Counted from the first letter of the stretch, positions 1-9,398 are shown. The stretch is 64,000 nucleotides of DNA from Thalassotalea piscium (GCF_030295935.1 NZ_AP027362.1:1922001-1986000); one strand, 5' to 3'. A program made the numbers and translations. The notes: generated by a model not told the origin, from the sequence alone.

Positions 1-229
1 TCGGGAATATTATTAACAAAAAAGCAATAAAGGTTAAAAAACCAATATGGCTGATCCATGTAAAAAATAAATACAACTTACCAAGTATTGTTTCTGGTAA
101 TGGTTCAGCAACAAGATAGGTTAAAGATAAAATGATAGCGACGACAATATTGAAGAAAGTGAACCAATGTCCCCAGCTAATTAAATGAAGCAGTCGTTTG
201 CTATAAGTTGAAGCGCTAGAAGAAACCAT
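1..229 (-). CDS. yejM: YejM/PbgA inner-membrane sulfatase-like protein, N-terminal part
   Basis: Only the first 76 codons are inside the window; the gene runs off the left edge. The translation contains SWGHWFTFFNI followed by two hydrophobic segments. This matches the start of the DUF3413 membrane domain of E. coli YejM (PbgA/LapC), which has SWGHWFALFNI at the same place. In enterobacteria YejM is an inner-membrane protein with a periplasmic sulfatase-like domain that tunes LPS synthesis through LapB/FtsH. The gene lies downstream of yejL on the same strand, as in E. coli, but is separated from it by a repeat element at 340-501. The start is the ATG at 229. The sulfatase domain cannot be assessed. 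Confidence 0.85.
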   Translation of the reverse strand, partial: MVSSSASTYSKRLLHLISWGHWFTFFNIVVAIILSLTYLVAEPLPETILGKLYLFFTWISHIGFLTFIAFLLIIFP

Positions 230-339
230 TATAAATTATAATTCTCATATTTTTTGTGCCTTATCTTATACAGATAAGTACATTACGGCGTATTTACCAT
301 TCTGCTAACTGTGCTTTTCTTTGTTTAGATTAAAAACTA

Positions 340-501
340 ATACCAGTTTCATTAATTAAGTGATCTATTTTATACGCAGTAAAAACAGTCAAATACAAGG
401 CGTTTATTTTCATAACCAGTTGTTCTAATTATAAAATAAATAACGCAGTAGTTGACTGTTTTAACCAGTAGAAATGTTCACATAGTTAGTGAGATTAGTA
501 T
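340..501. repeat. Dispersed inverted-repeat element, family 2 copy A
   Basis: About 162 bp with imperfect terminal inverted repeats: ATACCAGTTTCATTAATTAA at the left, and RC ATACTAATCTCACTAACTA at the right. It is a reverse-complement copy of the elements at 42753-42964 and 50939-51100, and more distantly of 9109-9268. It lacks the roughly 50-bp central hairpin block of the 42.7-kb copy. It has no coding capacity and lies between yejL and yejM, which are nearly adjacent in E. coli. It is probably a MITE-like or REP-like non-autonomous element. Confidence 0.85.
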
Positions 502-570
502 AAACACACCGCTGCAAAATAAACATTGAAAGACAAACACGCCCTAGTTATTGTTTTTATTATTTATATT

Positions 571-783
571 CTATTTTATAGATTGTTTTAATGCATTAGT
601 AAAGTTGTTTACTATTGTTTCACGTTGGGCTTGTGGCACTTCATTATTAAGAATGTCAGTGATAGTATTGCCCAAGCACATCAGAGCTAAATCGGGTGTT
701 GCTGATTCTTCAACTAACACATTTAATAATGCTTGAATGATTTTTTCTACACGTTCGTTGGAATACTTAGATACAATAGGCAT
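571..783 (-). CDS. yejL: YejL family protein (DUF1414)
   Basis: A 70-residue protein beginning [20 protein letters not shown], closely matching E. coli YejL ([20 protein letters not shown]) in sequence and length. The DUF1414 family consists of small, mostly helical cytoplasmic proteins of unknown function. The gene is divergent from yejK (861) and lies upstream of yejM, the conserved yejK/yejL-yejM arrangement. Identification is firm; the biochemical role is not known. Confidence 0.93.
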   Translation of the reverse strand: MPIVSKYSNERVEKIIQALLNVLVEESATPDLALMCLGNTITDILNNEVPQAQRETIVNNFTNALKQSIK

Positions 784-860
784 AAATTTACTTTAATAGT
801 TGGCTTTATAAAAACGCAAGTTTACCAAAAGCCACCGCAAGATAATACTGACCATTAACT

Positions 861-1910
861 ATGAGCTTAATAATTTCTAATATTGCATTACATTTTTTGT
901 CACAAAAAACCGAAACAGGTGAGGTAGAATTACGATTCGGCCCTGAGTCAATTGCGATCACACCAAAAATCGAAGATTTCACTAATGGTTTACACACCCT
1001 TTATAACAGCAAAGGAAGTAAAGGGTATGGAAGGTTTACCGATCAAGTAGAACCAAGTGAAACCCCACGCTTTGTTGATATAATGGAATCGTATTTTAAC
1101 GAGCAACTTTCATTTAACGATTTTTCACAGCAGGCTGCCAAAGGTTTAGCAAATGAACTAACTAAATATGATTTAGCAGAAACTGGCTATTTAGTGTTAA
1201 CACATTATGAATACATGGGTGGGCGCTATTTATTAGTGGCAGTCATTCCTGTTTCAGAGCATTATTCGGTTGATCAAGAATTAACTATTTCAGCAGCTAA
1301 GCATTTAGATATTGCTAAGCTGCAATTAGCCGTAAGAATTGATTTATTTGATTATCAACAAAACCCTGATAGCAATCGTTATGTTTCTTTTATTAAAGGG
1401 AGAGCTGGTAGAAAAGTATCTGATTTCTTTCTAGACTTTTTAGGCTGTGAAGAAGGAATGGACTCAAAAGTACAAACTCAGGTATTAGTACAAGCGGTTG
1501 AAGACTTTGTTGCTGTTAACCAGTTTGACCCGCAAGAAAAACAACAAACCCGTAAAGAGTTGCTTAATTACTGTAAAGAGCAAAAGGAGTCAGCTCAAGA
1601 AGTATCTTTAAAGGAGGTAGGTAAAGTTGTTTCAACTGATCAAGAAAAAGATTTTTATCAATTCTGTCAAGAACAAGCTTACCCATTAGAAGAACAGTTT
1701 CCACATGATCAAGCAATTGTAAATAAGGTCACTAAATACTCAGGCTACGGAAATGGTATCAGTATTAGCTTTGAGCGCAGTCACTTTGGCCAAGATATTG
1801 TTTATAATAAGGCAAATGACAGCTTAACAATCTATAAAGTACCACCAAACTTGAAAGAACAATTATTAGCGTTGTTATCTTCGAACGATAACGACAATAC
1901 AGAATATTAG
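861..1910 (+). CDS. yejK: Nucleoid-associated protein YejK/NdpA
   Basis: 349 residues against about 335 in E. coli. Conserved blocks visible include the start MSLIISNIALHFL, the stretch YLLVAVIPVSEHYSVDQ, FIKGRAGRKVSDFFLDFLG, and the C-terminal PPNLKEQL. NdpA/YejK is a cytoplasmic protein that co-purifies with the nucleoid; its precise role is poorly defined. It is divergent from yejL. The last two bases before the G of its TAG stop form the TA target of a small mobile element that starts at 1910, so the stop codon is partly supplied by that element. Confidence 0.95.
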   Translation: MSLIISNIALHFLSQKTETGEVELRFGPESIAITPKIEDFTNGLHTLYNSKGSKGYGRFTDQVEPSETPRFVDIMESYFNEQLSFNDFSQQAAKGLANELTKYDLAETGYLVLTHYEYMGGRYLLVAVIPVSEHYSVDQELTISAAKHLDIAKLQLAVRIDLFDYQQNPDSNRYVSFIKGRAGRKVSDFFLDFLGCEEGMDSKVQTQVLVQAVEDFVAVNQFDPQEKQQTRKELLNYCKEQKESAQEVSLKEVGKVVSTDQEKDFYQFCQEQAYPLEEQFPHDQAIVNKVTKYSGYGNGISISFERSHFGQDIVYNKANDSLTIYKVPPNLKEQLLALLSSNDNDNTEY

Positions 1911-2002
1911 GGTCTGTTGATCTTTCCTTTTAGGCTCTGCTATGAACTATTTTTAACGTAGTTAAGTTGAAAGATAGCATAGCCCTAAAAATTAACAGAC
2001 AT
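1910..2002. repeat. Short TA-flanked MITE-like element, family 1 (internally deleted copy)
   Basis: Starts with GGGTCTGTTGATCTTTC directly after the TA of the yejK stop codon and ends in a degenerate AACAGACATA. Its outer parts match the 358-bp element at 45680-46037, including CTCTGCTAT and the block ending AGCATAGCCC. About 265 bp of the interior are missing. It lies between yejK and pyrC. Confidence 0.75.
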
Positions 2003-2035
2003 AAAATTTTTTATGTAGAAAAGTAAGGTTTTCAA

Positions 2036-3064
2036 ATGACTACAATTTCCATTACTCGTCCAGATGACTGGCATGTTCACTTAAGAGATGGTGATGCACT
2101 CACCACTACAGTTAAAGATATTAGCCGCTATTTTGGTAGAGCGATTGTTATGCCAAATTTAGTGCCTCCAGTAACTAACGCATCGCTAGCAAAAGAATAT
2201 CACCAACGGATAATGGCACAGTCGCCTCAAGCTCATTTTACTCCATTAATGGTAATCTATTTAACTGATAGCACTACTGTAGAAGATATTAAGGCAGCCA
2301 AAGCGTCAGGCATTGTATATGCGGCAAAACTTTACCCTGCAGGTGCCACTACTAATTCATCATCTGGCGTAACTAAAATAGATAATATTTATCCAGTACT
2401 TGAAGCGATGCAAAATATTGGTATGCCGTTGTTAATTCATGGTGAGGTGACAACGCACGATATTGATATCTTTGATCGCGAGCATATTTTTATTGAAACA
2501 ATTTTAGCGCCGTTAGTGGCCAAATTCCCTGATCTTAAAATTGTGTTAGAGCATATAACGACCAAGCAAGCAGTTGACTTTGTTAAAAGTGCAGGCAGAA
2601 ATGTTGCCGCTACAATTACGGTACATCATTTATTATATAACCGTAATGACATGTTAGTAGGGGGCATACGACCACATTATTTTTGTTTACCTATTTTAAA
2701 ACGAAATATTCATCAACAAGCATTAATAGAAGCCGCTACCAGTGGTAATAGTAAATTCTTTTTAGGTACTGACTCAGCACCGCATCCTCAACACGCGAAA
2801 GAATCAGCTTGTGGTTGTGCCGGGGCTTATACTGCTTTTGCAGCTATCGAGTTATATGCTGAAGTATTTGACCAAGAAAATGCACTAGACCAACTTGAAG
2901 CTTTCGCAAGTATTAATGGACCAACATTTTATAACCTACCTGTAAATACTGATAAAATCACCCTAAGTAAAAAGTCGTGGTCGGTACCGGCAACTATGGC
3001 CTTCGGTCATAATAATGTTGTACCTGTTAGAGCAAGTGAAACTATTGCCTGGCAAGTAATTTAA
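2036..3064 (+). CDS. pyrC: Dihydroorotase, class II (PyrC)
   Basis: Catalyses the reversible cyclisation of N-carbamoyl-aspartate to dihydroorotate, third step of pyrimidine synthesis, in the cytoplasm. The 342 residues fit the short, homodimeric E. coli-type enzyme. Visible metal-site features are H13-x-H15 in the HVHLRDG motif, the carboxylated-lysine candidate K98 in [25 protein letters not shown], and the catalytic aspartate in GTDSAPHP. An AAGG ribosome-binding site precedes the ATG. It is followed after 9 nt by the next gene and may head a short operon. Confidence 0.97.
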   Translation: MTTISITRPDDWHVHLRDGDALTTTVKDISRYFGRAIVMPNLVPPVTNASLAKEYHQRIMAQSPQAHFTPLMVIYLTDSTTVEDIKAAKASGIVYAAKLYPAGATTNSSSGVTKIDNIYPVLEAMQNIGMPLLIHGEVTTHDIDIFDREHIFIETILAPLVAKFPDLKIVLEHITTKQAVDFVKSAGRNVAATITVHHLLYNRNDMLVGGIRPHYFCLPILKRNIHQQALIEAATSGNSKFFLGTDSAPHPQHAKESACGCAGAYTAFAAIELYAEVFDQENALDQLEAFASINGPTFYNLPVNTDKITLSKKSWSVPATMAFGHNNVVPVRASETIAWQVI

Positions 3065-3073
3065 GGAAAAGCA

Positions 3074-3955
3074 ATGCAACTTTTTGTAGATGATTTAACC
3101 GTAATAGACTTTTCGTACGCATGCCCCAACCGAGGCATAGTAGGCGAAAGTTGGATTGTAGATGTATTATTAAAAGGTGACTTAAACGAACAAAGCATGG
3201 TGCTTGATTTTGGCGTGGTAAAAAAACAAATTAAAGCGATTATAGATGCAGCAGTTGATCATAAACTGTTATTACCTATATTGTGTGAAAGTGTTACTGC
3301 GACTACTTCTAAACATAGGGATGGTCATGAATATATTGATATCACATCAAAGGTAGGCAACTACTTTTTACATTCACCATCTTGTGCTTTTGCACATATC
3401 AATGATAAAAAAATTACCATAAAAAGTGTTACTGAACATTTAACTAATATTATATTTGCTGAGCTACCTAAGAATGTTCAAGGTTTGGTATTGAAGTTAA
3501 GGGCTGAAGTTATTCCTAGTGATTTTTATCACTATACTCATGGTTTAAAGCTTCATGACGGTAATTGCCAGCGTATTGCGCATGGTCATCGATCCAAAAT
3601 TAAGCTTTACGAAAACGACAAGCGCTCAGAAACATTAGAGCATTTTTGGTGCCAACGTTGGGAAGATATTTATATTGCTAGCGAGTCAGATAGAGTGGCG
3701 AAAGAAAGCATTGAGCTTTCACCAAATGCAATGCAAAGCCTTACTGATAATCATCAGTATTTTGCTTACCATGCTCCCCAAGGCAGATTTGATATAGCTG
3801 TGCCCTCTAATAAATTAGAAGTGGTTGATTGCGACTCTACTGTTGAGTTGTTAGCTGACTATATTGCCCGACAATTAAAAAAAGCAAAGCCAGAAAATAG
3901 TTATCAAGTAGTAGCGTATGAAGGTGTTGCCAAAGGGGCTATAGCGAATGTTTAG
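3074..3955 (+). CDS. Tandem 6-pyruvoyl-tetrahydropterin-synthase-like protein (QueD family)
   Basis: 293 residues that look like two fused PTPS/QueD domains. The second half carries the recognisable site: HYTHGLKLHDGNCQRIAHGH, with a first His, the catalytic-type Cys, and the HGH zinc pair (around residues 153-172). The first half keeps the framework (VLDFGVVKKQIKAIID, then DHKLLLP) but has C-P-N-R-G where zinc histidines are expected, so it is probably non-catalytic. The family makes 6-carboxy- or 6-pyruvoyl-tetrahydropterin for queuosine or pterin synthesis. No other queuosine gene is adjacent. It overlaps the next gene by 8 nt. The substrate is uncertain. Confidence 0.7.
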   Translation: MQLFVDDLTVIDFSYACPNRGIVGESWIVDVLLKGDLNEQSMVLDFGVVKKQIKAIIDAAVDHKLLLPILCESVTATTSKHRDGHEYIDITSKVGNYFLHSPSCAFAHINDKKITIKSVTEHLTNIIFAELPKNVQGLVLKLRAEVIPSDFYHYTHGLKLHDGNCQRIAHGHRSKIKLYENDKRSETLEHFWCQRWEDIYIASESDRVAKESIELSPNAMQSLTDNHQYFAYHAPQGRFDIAVPSNKLEVVDCDSTVELLADYIARQLKKAKPENSYQVVAYEGVAKGAIANV

Positions 3956-4778
3956 GCGCATAACACCTTATTGTTGCTGTGTATTAGCCTTATTAACGTT
4001 AGTTAGTTCTGCAAGCCATGCTGAAATAAAGTTGTCAGGAAATTTTACCCAAGGCGGGCTGATTATTGGTAAAACAGAGCCTGGCAATTCAGTACAACTT
4101 AATGAGCGCATATTAAAAGTATCTAGAAACGGTGATTTTGTCTTTGGTTTCAGTTGGAACGATACAACAACATATACCTTAACCGTTACCGATGAAACAG
4201 GAAATAATGAGCAAAAAACATTTACGCCTAAAGCCAGACAATATAAACAAAGCAATATCAAAGGTATTGCTAAAAAAATTATGAATCCAGCCCCTGCAGA
4301 TGTTGAACGCTCGGCACTTGACAGAAAACTAACGGTACAGGCCAGAGCTAACGATAGTGATTTTACCCATTTCGCAGAAGGCTTTAGCGCCCCAAGAAAC
4401 AGTAAAATTACAGGAGTTTTTGGAAGCCAACGTTTATTTAATGGCGTGTTAAAAAGTACGCATTTTGGACTTGATTACCGCGGAAATATTGGAGCACCGG
4501 TTAAAGCCCCTGCGAGTGGCACAGTTGTGTTGTGGGTACCTGATATGTTCTATTCTGGTGGCACATTAATTATTGACCATGGGCATGGGATTAACTCAAC
4601 GTTTTTGCATTTAAGCGATTCTTATGTAAAAGTAGGGGATGTTGTGCAAAAAAACGACGTTATTGCAGAAGTTGGCGCTAGTGGTCGAGTCACTGGGCCT
4701 CATCTTGATTGGCGGGTTAATTGGTTCAATGTACGCTTAGATCCTCAGCTAGTGCTAGCTACCTTACCAATAAAGTAA
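3948..4778 (+). CDS. Secreted M23-family (LytM-like) metallopeptidase
   Basis: 276 residues with an N-terminal signal peptide (FRRITPYCCCVLALLTLVSSASHA). The C-terminal LytM fold shows HFGLDYRG (HxxxD zinc motif), the beta strand APVKAPASGTVVLW, HGHGINSTFLHLS, and VTGPHLDWRVNWF. M23 enzymes cut peptidoglycan cross-links in the periplasm or activate amidases. The usual HxH motif reads H-L-D here, so one zinc ligand is replaced by Asp. The gene overlaps the upstream PTPS-like gene by 8 nt, implying translational coupling although no functional link is obvious. Confidence 0.88.
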   Translation: MFRRITPYCCCVLALLTLVSSASHAEIKLSGNFTQGGLIIGKTEPGNSVQLNERILKVSRNGDFVFGFSWNDTTTYTLTVTDETGNNEQKTFTPKARQYKQSNIKGIAKKIMNPAPADVERSALDRKLTVQARANDSDFTHFAEGFSAPRNSKITGVFGSQRLFNGVLKSTHFGLDYRGNIGAPVKAPASGTVVLWVPDMFYSGGTLIIDHGHGINSTFLHLSDSYVKVGDVVQKNDVIAEVGASGRVTGPHLDWRVNWFNVRLDPQLVLATLPIK

Positions 4779-4814
4779 TCAATATAACCCATATTAAAGA
4801 ATAAGGAATGTTTT

Positions 4815-5618
4815 TTGAAAAAGTTGTTAATTGTTTTTTTATTAGTGCTTTCATCTCAACCTATAGTGGCCAATACAGTCGATGATAAAACATTGTCGGT
4901 TGGTTGGGAGCTATGGTATCCCTATCAATACCGAGATGCACAGCAAAAGCTAATTGGCTTAGACCTTGATATTTTCAATGAAATTATTAAGCGAATTAAC
5001 TACAAAGTTAACTACACAGAGATCCCTTGGAAGCGTCACTTAAACTATATCAAAACAGGTGATATGAACATTGCCATGGGTGCGTCTTTCAACGAGGAAC
5101 GTGCTAAGTATGCTTTATTTTCTGAACCTTATCGCATTGAAACTGTAAAGTTATTTGTTCGCAAAGGCTTTGCTGGTAAAATTAAACTTAAGCACTTAAA
5201 AGATCTGAGTAATAGTAATTTTATGATCGGTGTTGAAGGCGGTTATTATTATGGTAAAGACTATGAAAAACTTATTAAACAAGCCGCTTTTCGCTCGCAC
5301 ATCACAGAGGTTTTAGACTTAGAGCAAAATATAGATTTATTAATGAAAGGGCACTTAGATGGCGTTTTAGTAGATCCTTTCACTATGCAGGCCTTCATTA
5401 ATAAATATAAAATGTTTAATGAATTTGAGCAACATAAACTACATATTTATGCTGATGATATTCATATTATGATAAGTAAAAAGTCTAAATTTAAAAATTT
5501 AATGCCAAAAATTAATGGAGCGATATTATCATTGAAAAAAGATGGCACATTAGATCAATTTTTTAAAAGCTGGAATAGCCTAGTCAGCTCTAATAGTCAA
5601 AGTATTGCTCAGCAATGA
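4815..5618 (+). CDS. Periplasmic solute-binding protein, family 3
   Basis: 267 residues. Starts at a TTG codon (4815) preceded by AAGGA at about 7 nt; no in-frame ATG is better placed. The first ~19 residues (KKLLIVFLLVLSSQPIVA) form a signal peptide. The fold is that of polar-amino-acid-type binding proteins: LSVGWELWYPYQYRD, LIGLDLDIFNEIIKRI, IPWKRHLNYIKTGDMNIAMGA, and YALFSEPYR. No permease or ATPase gene is adjacent, so it may act as an orphan sensor or binding protein, as is common in Alteromonadales. It converges on the lipoprotein gene at 5640. The ligand is unknown. Confidence 0.85.
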   Translation: MKKLLIVFLLVLSSQPIVANTVDDKTLSVGWELWYPYQYRDAQQKLIGLDLDIFNEIIKRINYKVNYTEIPWKRHLNYIKTGDMNIAMGASFNEERAKYALFSEPYRIETVKLFVRKGFAGKIKLKHLKDLSNSNFMIGVEGGYYYGKDYEKLIKQAAFRSHITEVLDLEQNIDLLMKGHLDGVLVDPFTMQAFINKYKMFNEFEQHKLHIYADDIHIMISKKSKFKNLMPKINGAILSLKKDGTLDQFFKSWNSLVSSNSQSIAQQ

Positions 5619-5639
5619 TCAGCTTAGCGCTCACAAATA

Positions 5640-7439
5640 CTATTTTTTTGTAATGTCAGCTATTGCTTTAATTATTATGTCTGGATGTTGAAACACCACC
5701 ATATGATCACTGCTTATTAATGGAATATATTGCCCTCCAGATTGTTGGCTAATCAACTTACTCCACTGTGTCCCTTCTTGTTGCCATTTTTTCAATGAAT
5801 TGATATTTTCTGGTTCTGCCTTTTCAATATCGTATGACTCAAAATCTGAGTCTATAACGGTAATAGGGACGTTCGTTGATATAACGGTATTGTCTATATT
5901 AACTAAGTCATCATGATAATTAATAACTTCTTTTGCTCGTGTAAGTTGTTTATTTATATCAACACGGCCTTGACTGATTAAATCAAAGTATGTCCAATCC
6001 ATGTCCTTTTCATATTTTTCAGGTATTAAGGCACTCACTGTCGTGCGCTCATTTGTTATTTTTTCAACCGTTCTCGCAGTCCAACCAGATTGGGCAATAT
6101 GAGAAAGTAATTTTTCACCGGTTTGTCGATACCATGTCACAGGCCAATCTTGATAAAGGCTAATTGAATGAGGTAACAGTATATCTGGGTCAATCCACAC
6201 CATACCTTTTAGATGCTTAGTCATATTAGCATTGGGTAAGCTTTGCCAATTAAGCGCTGTAATATTAGCACTAGCAAAACTAACGATTATTAACTCTTTT
6301 TCATCAAGTAATTGCATTATGTTATCAAGCGGTTGGGCAAAAGCGCGGTAAGACGGCTGTTCAACGGAGCTGCTAAAGCCGTTACCAAATCGCTCAATTG
6401 CGTAAACTCGATTAGATTTAGCAATTAATGGCTGTAATAGCGCAAACCATGCGCTGTCACTATGATAGTTTTTATTAAAACCAGAAAGTAAAATAATGGC
6501 TGGACCAGAATGTTCAAGGCCCATACTTCTTACATGAACGTCTTTATTGTGCTCAATACGATACAGGCTAGAAAAGTTATCAAGCTTTTTGGTACTTACT
6601 GAGTCAAAGAAGTTTACAATTTCATTTGTGGTATTAAAGTGTTCAAACTCCCAACTATGCGTACCAGCTTTAATTGCAACAAGTTGAATATTATGCTTAT
6701 TATTTTTATAAGTATATTTAGTAGCAATTTCATTTTCTTTAATAACAGCTTTGCTATTGATTTGGTTGTTTTTAGCAATTAATTTAATCGCAGATTGACT
6801 GGGTATAAGACCAAAGCCAACATTATTTAAGCCTGAGTAAGGAAATGTTTTGTCATCAGTGCCATGTATCATTAAATAATTTGTATTATATTTAGGAGCA
6901 CAGTTTTTTGATAATGGCTCAGACATTGAAGATGCTACTGAAGCTATCGCAGTAAATTTTAATTTGCTATTACACATCAAATTCTGCACAAATAAGCCGC
7001 CTTGAGAAAAACCAGCAGCATACAGTTCATCTTCAATAATATTGTACTTAGACTTTATATCAGCCACTAAGTTTTCAATATAACCAAGGTCATCAACCCC
7101 TAATCTATAGGGTTTATTGCAGTTGCAGCCTTCATTCCATTCATCTAACTCAGACTGCGGGTATACAACAATATAATTACTAGAGGCTGATTCAAAGGCG
7201 GATAAGGCAGCCATGAGTTTTGCATTTTGCTTTGCGCCATGAAAAGCAAGCAGAAGTTTATATGATTTATTTTTATTAAAGCCTTTGTTAGGCTCAGCAA
7301 AGAAATAACTACGACTATTTAGTTCTACTTGATGTAGGTTGTTTGGATAAAAGTTTATACCTGACTTTTTTTCAATACTATTGCAGCCAGCAACCACTGA
7401 TAATGTGAACGCTAAAGTGATAATTAAATTCAAACGCAT
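5640..7439 (-). CDS. Lipoprotein with two fused alpha/beta-hydrolase domains
   Basis: 599 residues beginning with a lipoprotein signal (LSVVAGC lipobox, Cys at residue 19). Residues ~45-290 resemble PHB-depolymerase/feruloyl-esterase-type hydrolases: LLLAFHGAKQNA for the oxyanion region, nucleophile in GFSQGG, an acid in HGTDDKTFPY, and a His in GTHSWEF. Residues ~305-599 form a second hydrolase-like domain (IILLSGFNKN, then YAIERFGNGFS, terminal DHMVVFQHPD). There the nucleophile elbow reads SFASA instead of GxSxG, so activity is doubtful. Likely an outer- or inner-membrane-anchored esterase. The substrate cannot be named. Confidence 0.75.
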   Translation of the reverse strand: MRLNLIITLAFTLSVVAGCNSIEKKSGINFYPNNLHQVELNSRSYFFAEPNKGFNKNKSYKLLLAFHGAKQNAKLMAALSAFESASSNYIVVYPQSELDEWNEGCNCNKPYRLGVDDLGYIENLVADIKSKYNIIEDELYAAGFSQGGLFVQNLMCNSKLKFTAIASVASSMSEPLSKNCAPKYNTNYLMIHGTDDKTFPYSGLNNVGFGLIPSQSAIKLIAKNNQINSKAVIKENEIATKYTYKNNKHNIQLVAIKAGTHSWEFEHFNTTNEIVNFFDSVSTKKLDNFSSLYRIEHNKDVHVRSMGLEHSGPAIILLSGFNKNYHSDSAWFALLQPLIAKSNRVYAIERFGNGFSSSVEQPSYRAFAQPLDNIMQLLDEKELIIVSFASANITALNWQSLPNANMTKHLKGMVWIDPDILLPHSISLYQDWPVTWYRQTGEKLLSHIAQSGWTARTVEKITNERTTVSALIPEKYEKDMDWTYFDLISQGRVDINKQLTRAKEVINYHDDLVNIDNTVISTNVPITVIDSDFESYDIEKAEPENINSLKKWQQEGTQWSKLISQQSGGQYIPLISSDHMVVFQHPDIIIKAIADITKK

Positions 7440-7929
7440 TTTATTTTTCTCGTTATTAAAAACAATACTGCCTGATTAAATCAAATATGGCTTAATAGAA
7501 ACACATGAACAGCTGATATTATTATGATTTTTATATAATGCTTTAATAATGAAGTTATAACAAATTGAAATACATGTACCATTTAGTAAGTTTTGAAGGT
7601 TTTCTCTTTTTAAAATCAAAAAACGTCAAATTGGACCAAAGCAATAAAAACGGAAAGTTCTATCGCTTAATGGTTTAGTTTTTATTTGGGTAAAGAGGCT
7701 GTAATGGAAGTGGTTTGTGGCCAATAATAATTGACCACTTAAGATAAACACGACTGATTAGAGTAAATCTTTAGTGTGGCTTGTTACTTACATAATAAGC
7801 ATTTATTGCTTAAGCTGAAGCTTGAAGGCTTTACCTATAAATATATTTAATATGCTTTAATAATGCCTAGAAACACGGCGTAAAACTGTAACGCGTTACA
7901 GCTAAAAACGAGTTAAGTACCTGTTTACA
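7440..7929. other. 490-bp AT-rich intergenic region
   Basis: No convincing ORF on either strand. The one structured feature is a perfect 16-bp palindrome at 7886-7901, given separately. The region holds the promoter of the lipoprotein gene (minus strand, near 7440) and the 3' flank of pldA. Confidence 0.6.
7886..7901. promoter_or_regulatory. Perfect 16-bp palindrome, LacI-type operator-like
   Basis: CTGTAACGCGTTACAG is a perfect dyad with a central CG, the general form of LacI/GalR-family operators. It lies 29 bp downstream of the pldA stop codon and about 450 bp upstream of the lipoprotein gene. No LacI-type regulator is in the window. It could also form a short hairpin. Function is inferred only. 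Confidence 0.3.
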
Positions 7930-8979
7930 TTACAAAACGTTTGTTAGTGCTACACCCAAGCCAAACCTGGTTTGACGGTAGTTATAATCAATCAAACTAT
8001 CACCATAACCGGTAAATGCTGTAGCATAACCTCTTAGTTTGCCCCAAAGCGGGAACGTTATTCCAAGCTCTGCAGCCCCATATTTTGTTTTAAAATTTTG
8101 ACGACCTAAAACACTAAACTCAATAGAGTCCCATTTATATACCATGCCAAGTTCAAACTTTCCTAAATAGTCTTCTATGTCAGGGTTATCATCGCCACTA
8201 GGGTCTAGAGGATATCGTTTTTTGTCTTCTGCCAGTCTTATCCAAGGTTTAAAAGATAAGGCAAACTGGTCTTTTTCAAAAAGAAAGCTACCAAAAATGC
8301 GATTCCAGCTTCTAGAGTATTCTTTTGATTTACCATTTGACTCATGTTCAATACCAACAGTAAAGCCTGTATTACCACCAAAAGGGTGCCAATCAAGTGG
8401 CGCTAAATAAAAAAGCTCGGGCTTATAATTTGTTTCTCTAAAGGGCTTTGAAATATTACGAGAGTATATTTGCCACCATGCTTTTAATGTAAAGCCTAGG
8501 TAAAGGCCATCGCCAGGAATCAATAGCTTGCGATGATTAAGTGGCACTTTAAAACTCAGCTGAAAATGAGCTTCAACGTCACTTAAGTTATCTTCATAGC
8601 TTTCTATTGAGTCATAAGCTCTAATATTTATCGCACTGGTAGAGTAGGCAGGTAAAATATAGTTTATTTTATGTGGTGTTATTACATAAGGATTAAATTC
8701 AGTTTCTTTCTCTGTGAGAATTCGCCGAGAAATAACACCTAACTTAATATCTTTATTTTGCTGGACGCTAATTTTAGTTAACTCATCTTTAAACTGTAGA
8801 TCTTTATTACACAAAACCCGTAGTTCTTTTAATGTTAGATCACCTCTGGCGTTTTCAAACCTTTCCATTACACATGATCTCAGTGGGTTTTGCTTAACCT
8901 CAGCTTGCTCAGCGAGAACAGGGGCGGAAATAGCAACTAATGGTGTAAACAGTGAAAGGGTAAAGCGTTTTAAAGTCAT
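7930..8979 (-). CDS. pldA: Outer-membrane phospholipase A (OMPLA)
   Basis: 349 residues with a signal peptide ending around VLAEQA. The OMPLA beta-barrel is recognisable: FNPYVITPHKINYILPAY, LYLGFTLKAWWQIYS, and the catalytic block GIEHESNGKS with the His and Ser of the triad. RSWNR follows with the third residue, Asn. The enzyme hydrolyses phospholipids that reach the outer leaflet, and in E. coli is calcium-dependent and active as a dimer. The N-terminal ~60 residues between signal peptide and barrel are longer than in E. coli. It appears to be a single-gene unit. Confidence 0.92.
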   Translation of the reverse strand: MTLKRFTLSLFTPLVAISAPVLAEQAEVKQNPLRSCVMERFENARGDLTLKELRVLCNKDLQFKDELTKISVQQNKDIKLGVISRRILTEKETEFNPYVITPHKINYILPAYSTSAINIRAYDSIESYEDNLSDVEAHFQLSFKVPLNHRKLLIPGDGLYLGFTLKAWWQIYSRNISKPFRETNYKPELFYLAPLDWHPFGGNTGFTVGIEHESNGKSKEYSRSWNRIFGSFLFEKDQFALSFKPWIRLAEDKKRYPLDPSGDDNPDIEDYLGKFELGMVYKWDSIEFSVLGRQNFKTKYGAAELGITFPLWGKLRGYATAFTGYGDSLIDYNYRQTRFGLGVALTNVL

Positions 8980-9108
8980 GTAAATAAATCTTATCTTCTT
9001 GATTCAGAGAGTTTATATTAGATCGTATTTATTAGGGTATGTAGAGTTTTACTGTACAAAGTGCAACAGGTATGCAAGTCAATTTTAAACGAATCTAAAC
9101 AATCGATT

Positions 9109-9268
9109 ACGGCGTTATTTAATTACTATTTATCACTAAAGCATGTAGCTTATGGAGACAATGCTTTAGCATAATTGTCCTGAGAAACTAGTGATAAAAA
9201 TAAGTGCCTTGTATTAGACTGTTTATGCTGCGTATAAAGTAGATCACCTAATTAATCAAACTGATATA
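9109..9268. repeat. Dispersed inverted-repeat element, family 2 copy B (degenerate)
   Basis: Matches the interior and right end of the 42.7-kb copy: GCATGTAGCTTATGGAGACA, AATTGTCCTGAG, AAGTGCCTTGTATTAGACTG, and a right end TAATCAAACTGATAT. The left terminal repeat is not recognisable. It sits in the 419-bp gap between pldA and the sulP gene. The rest of that gap (8980-9108, 9269-9398) shows only promoter-like AT-rich sequence. Confidence 0.7.
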
Positions 9269-9398
9269 AAATAGTTATCAGCAAATGTTAAAATGCTTTT
9301 TGCAGATTATACATTAAATTTTACTCGATAAAGTACGATTTTTATTAATATTATGACCTTAATCTCAATCCGAAATTAACACTTTATAAGGAAAGTCT

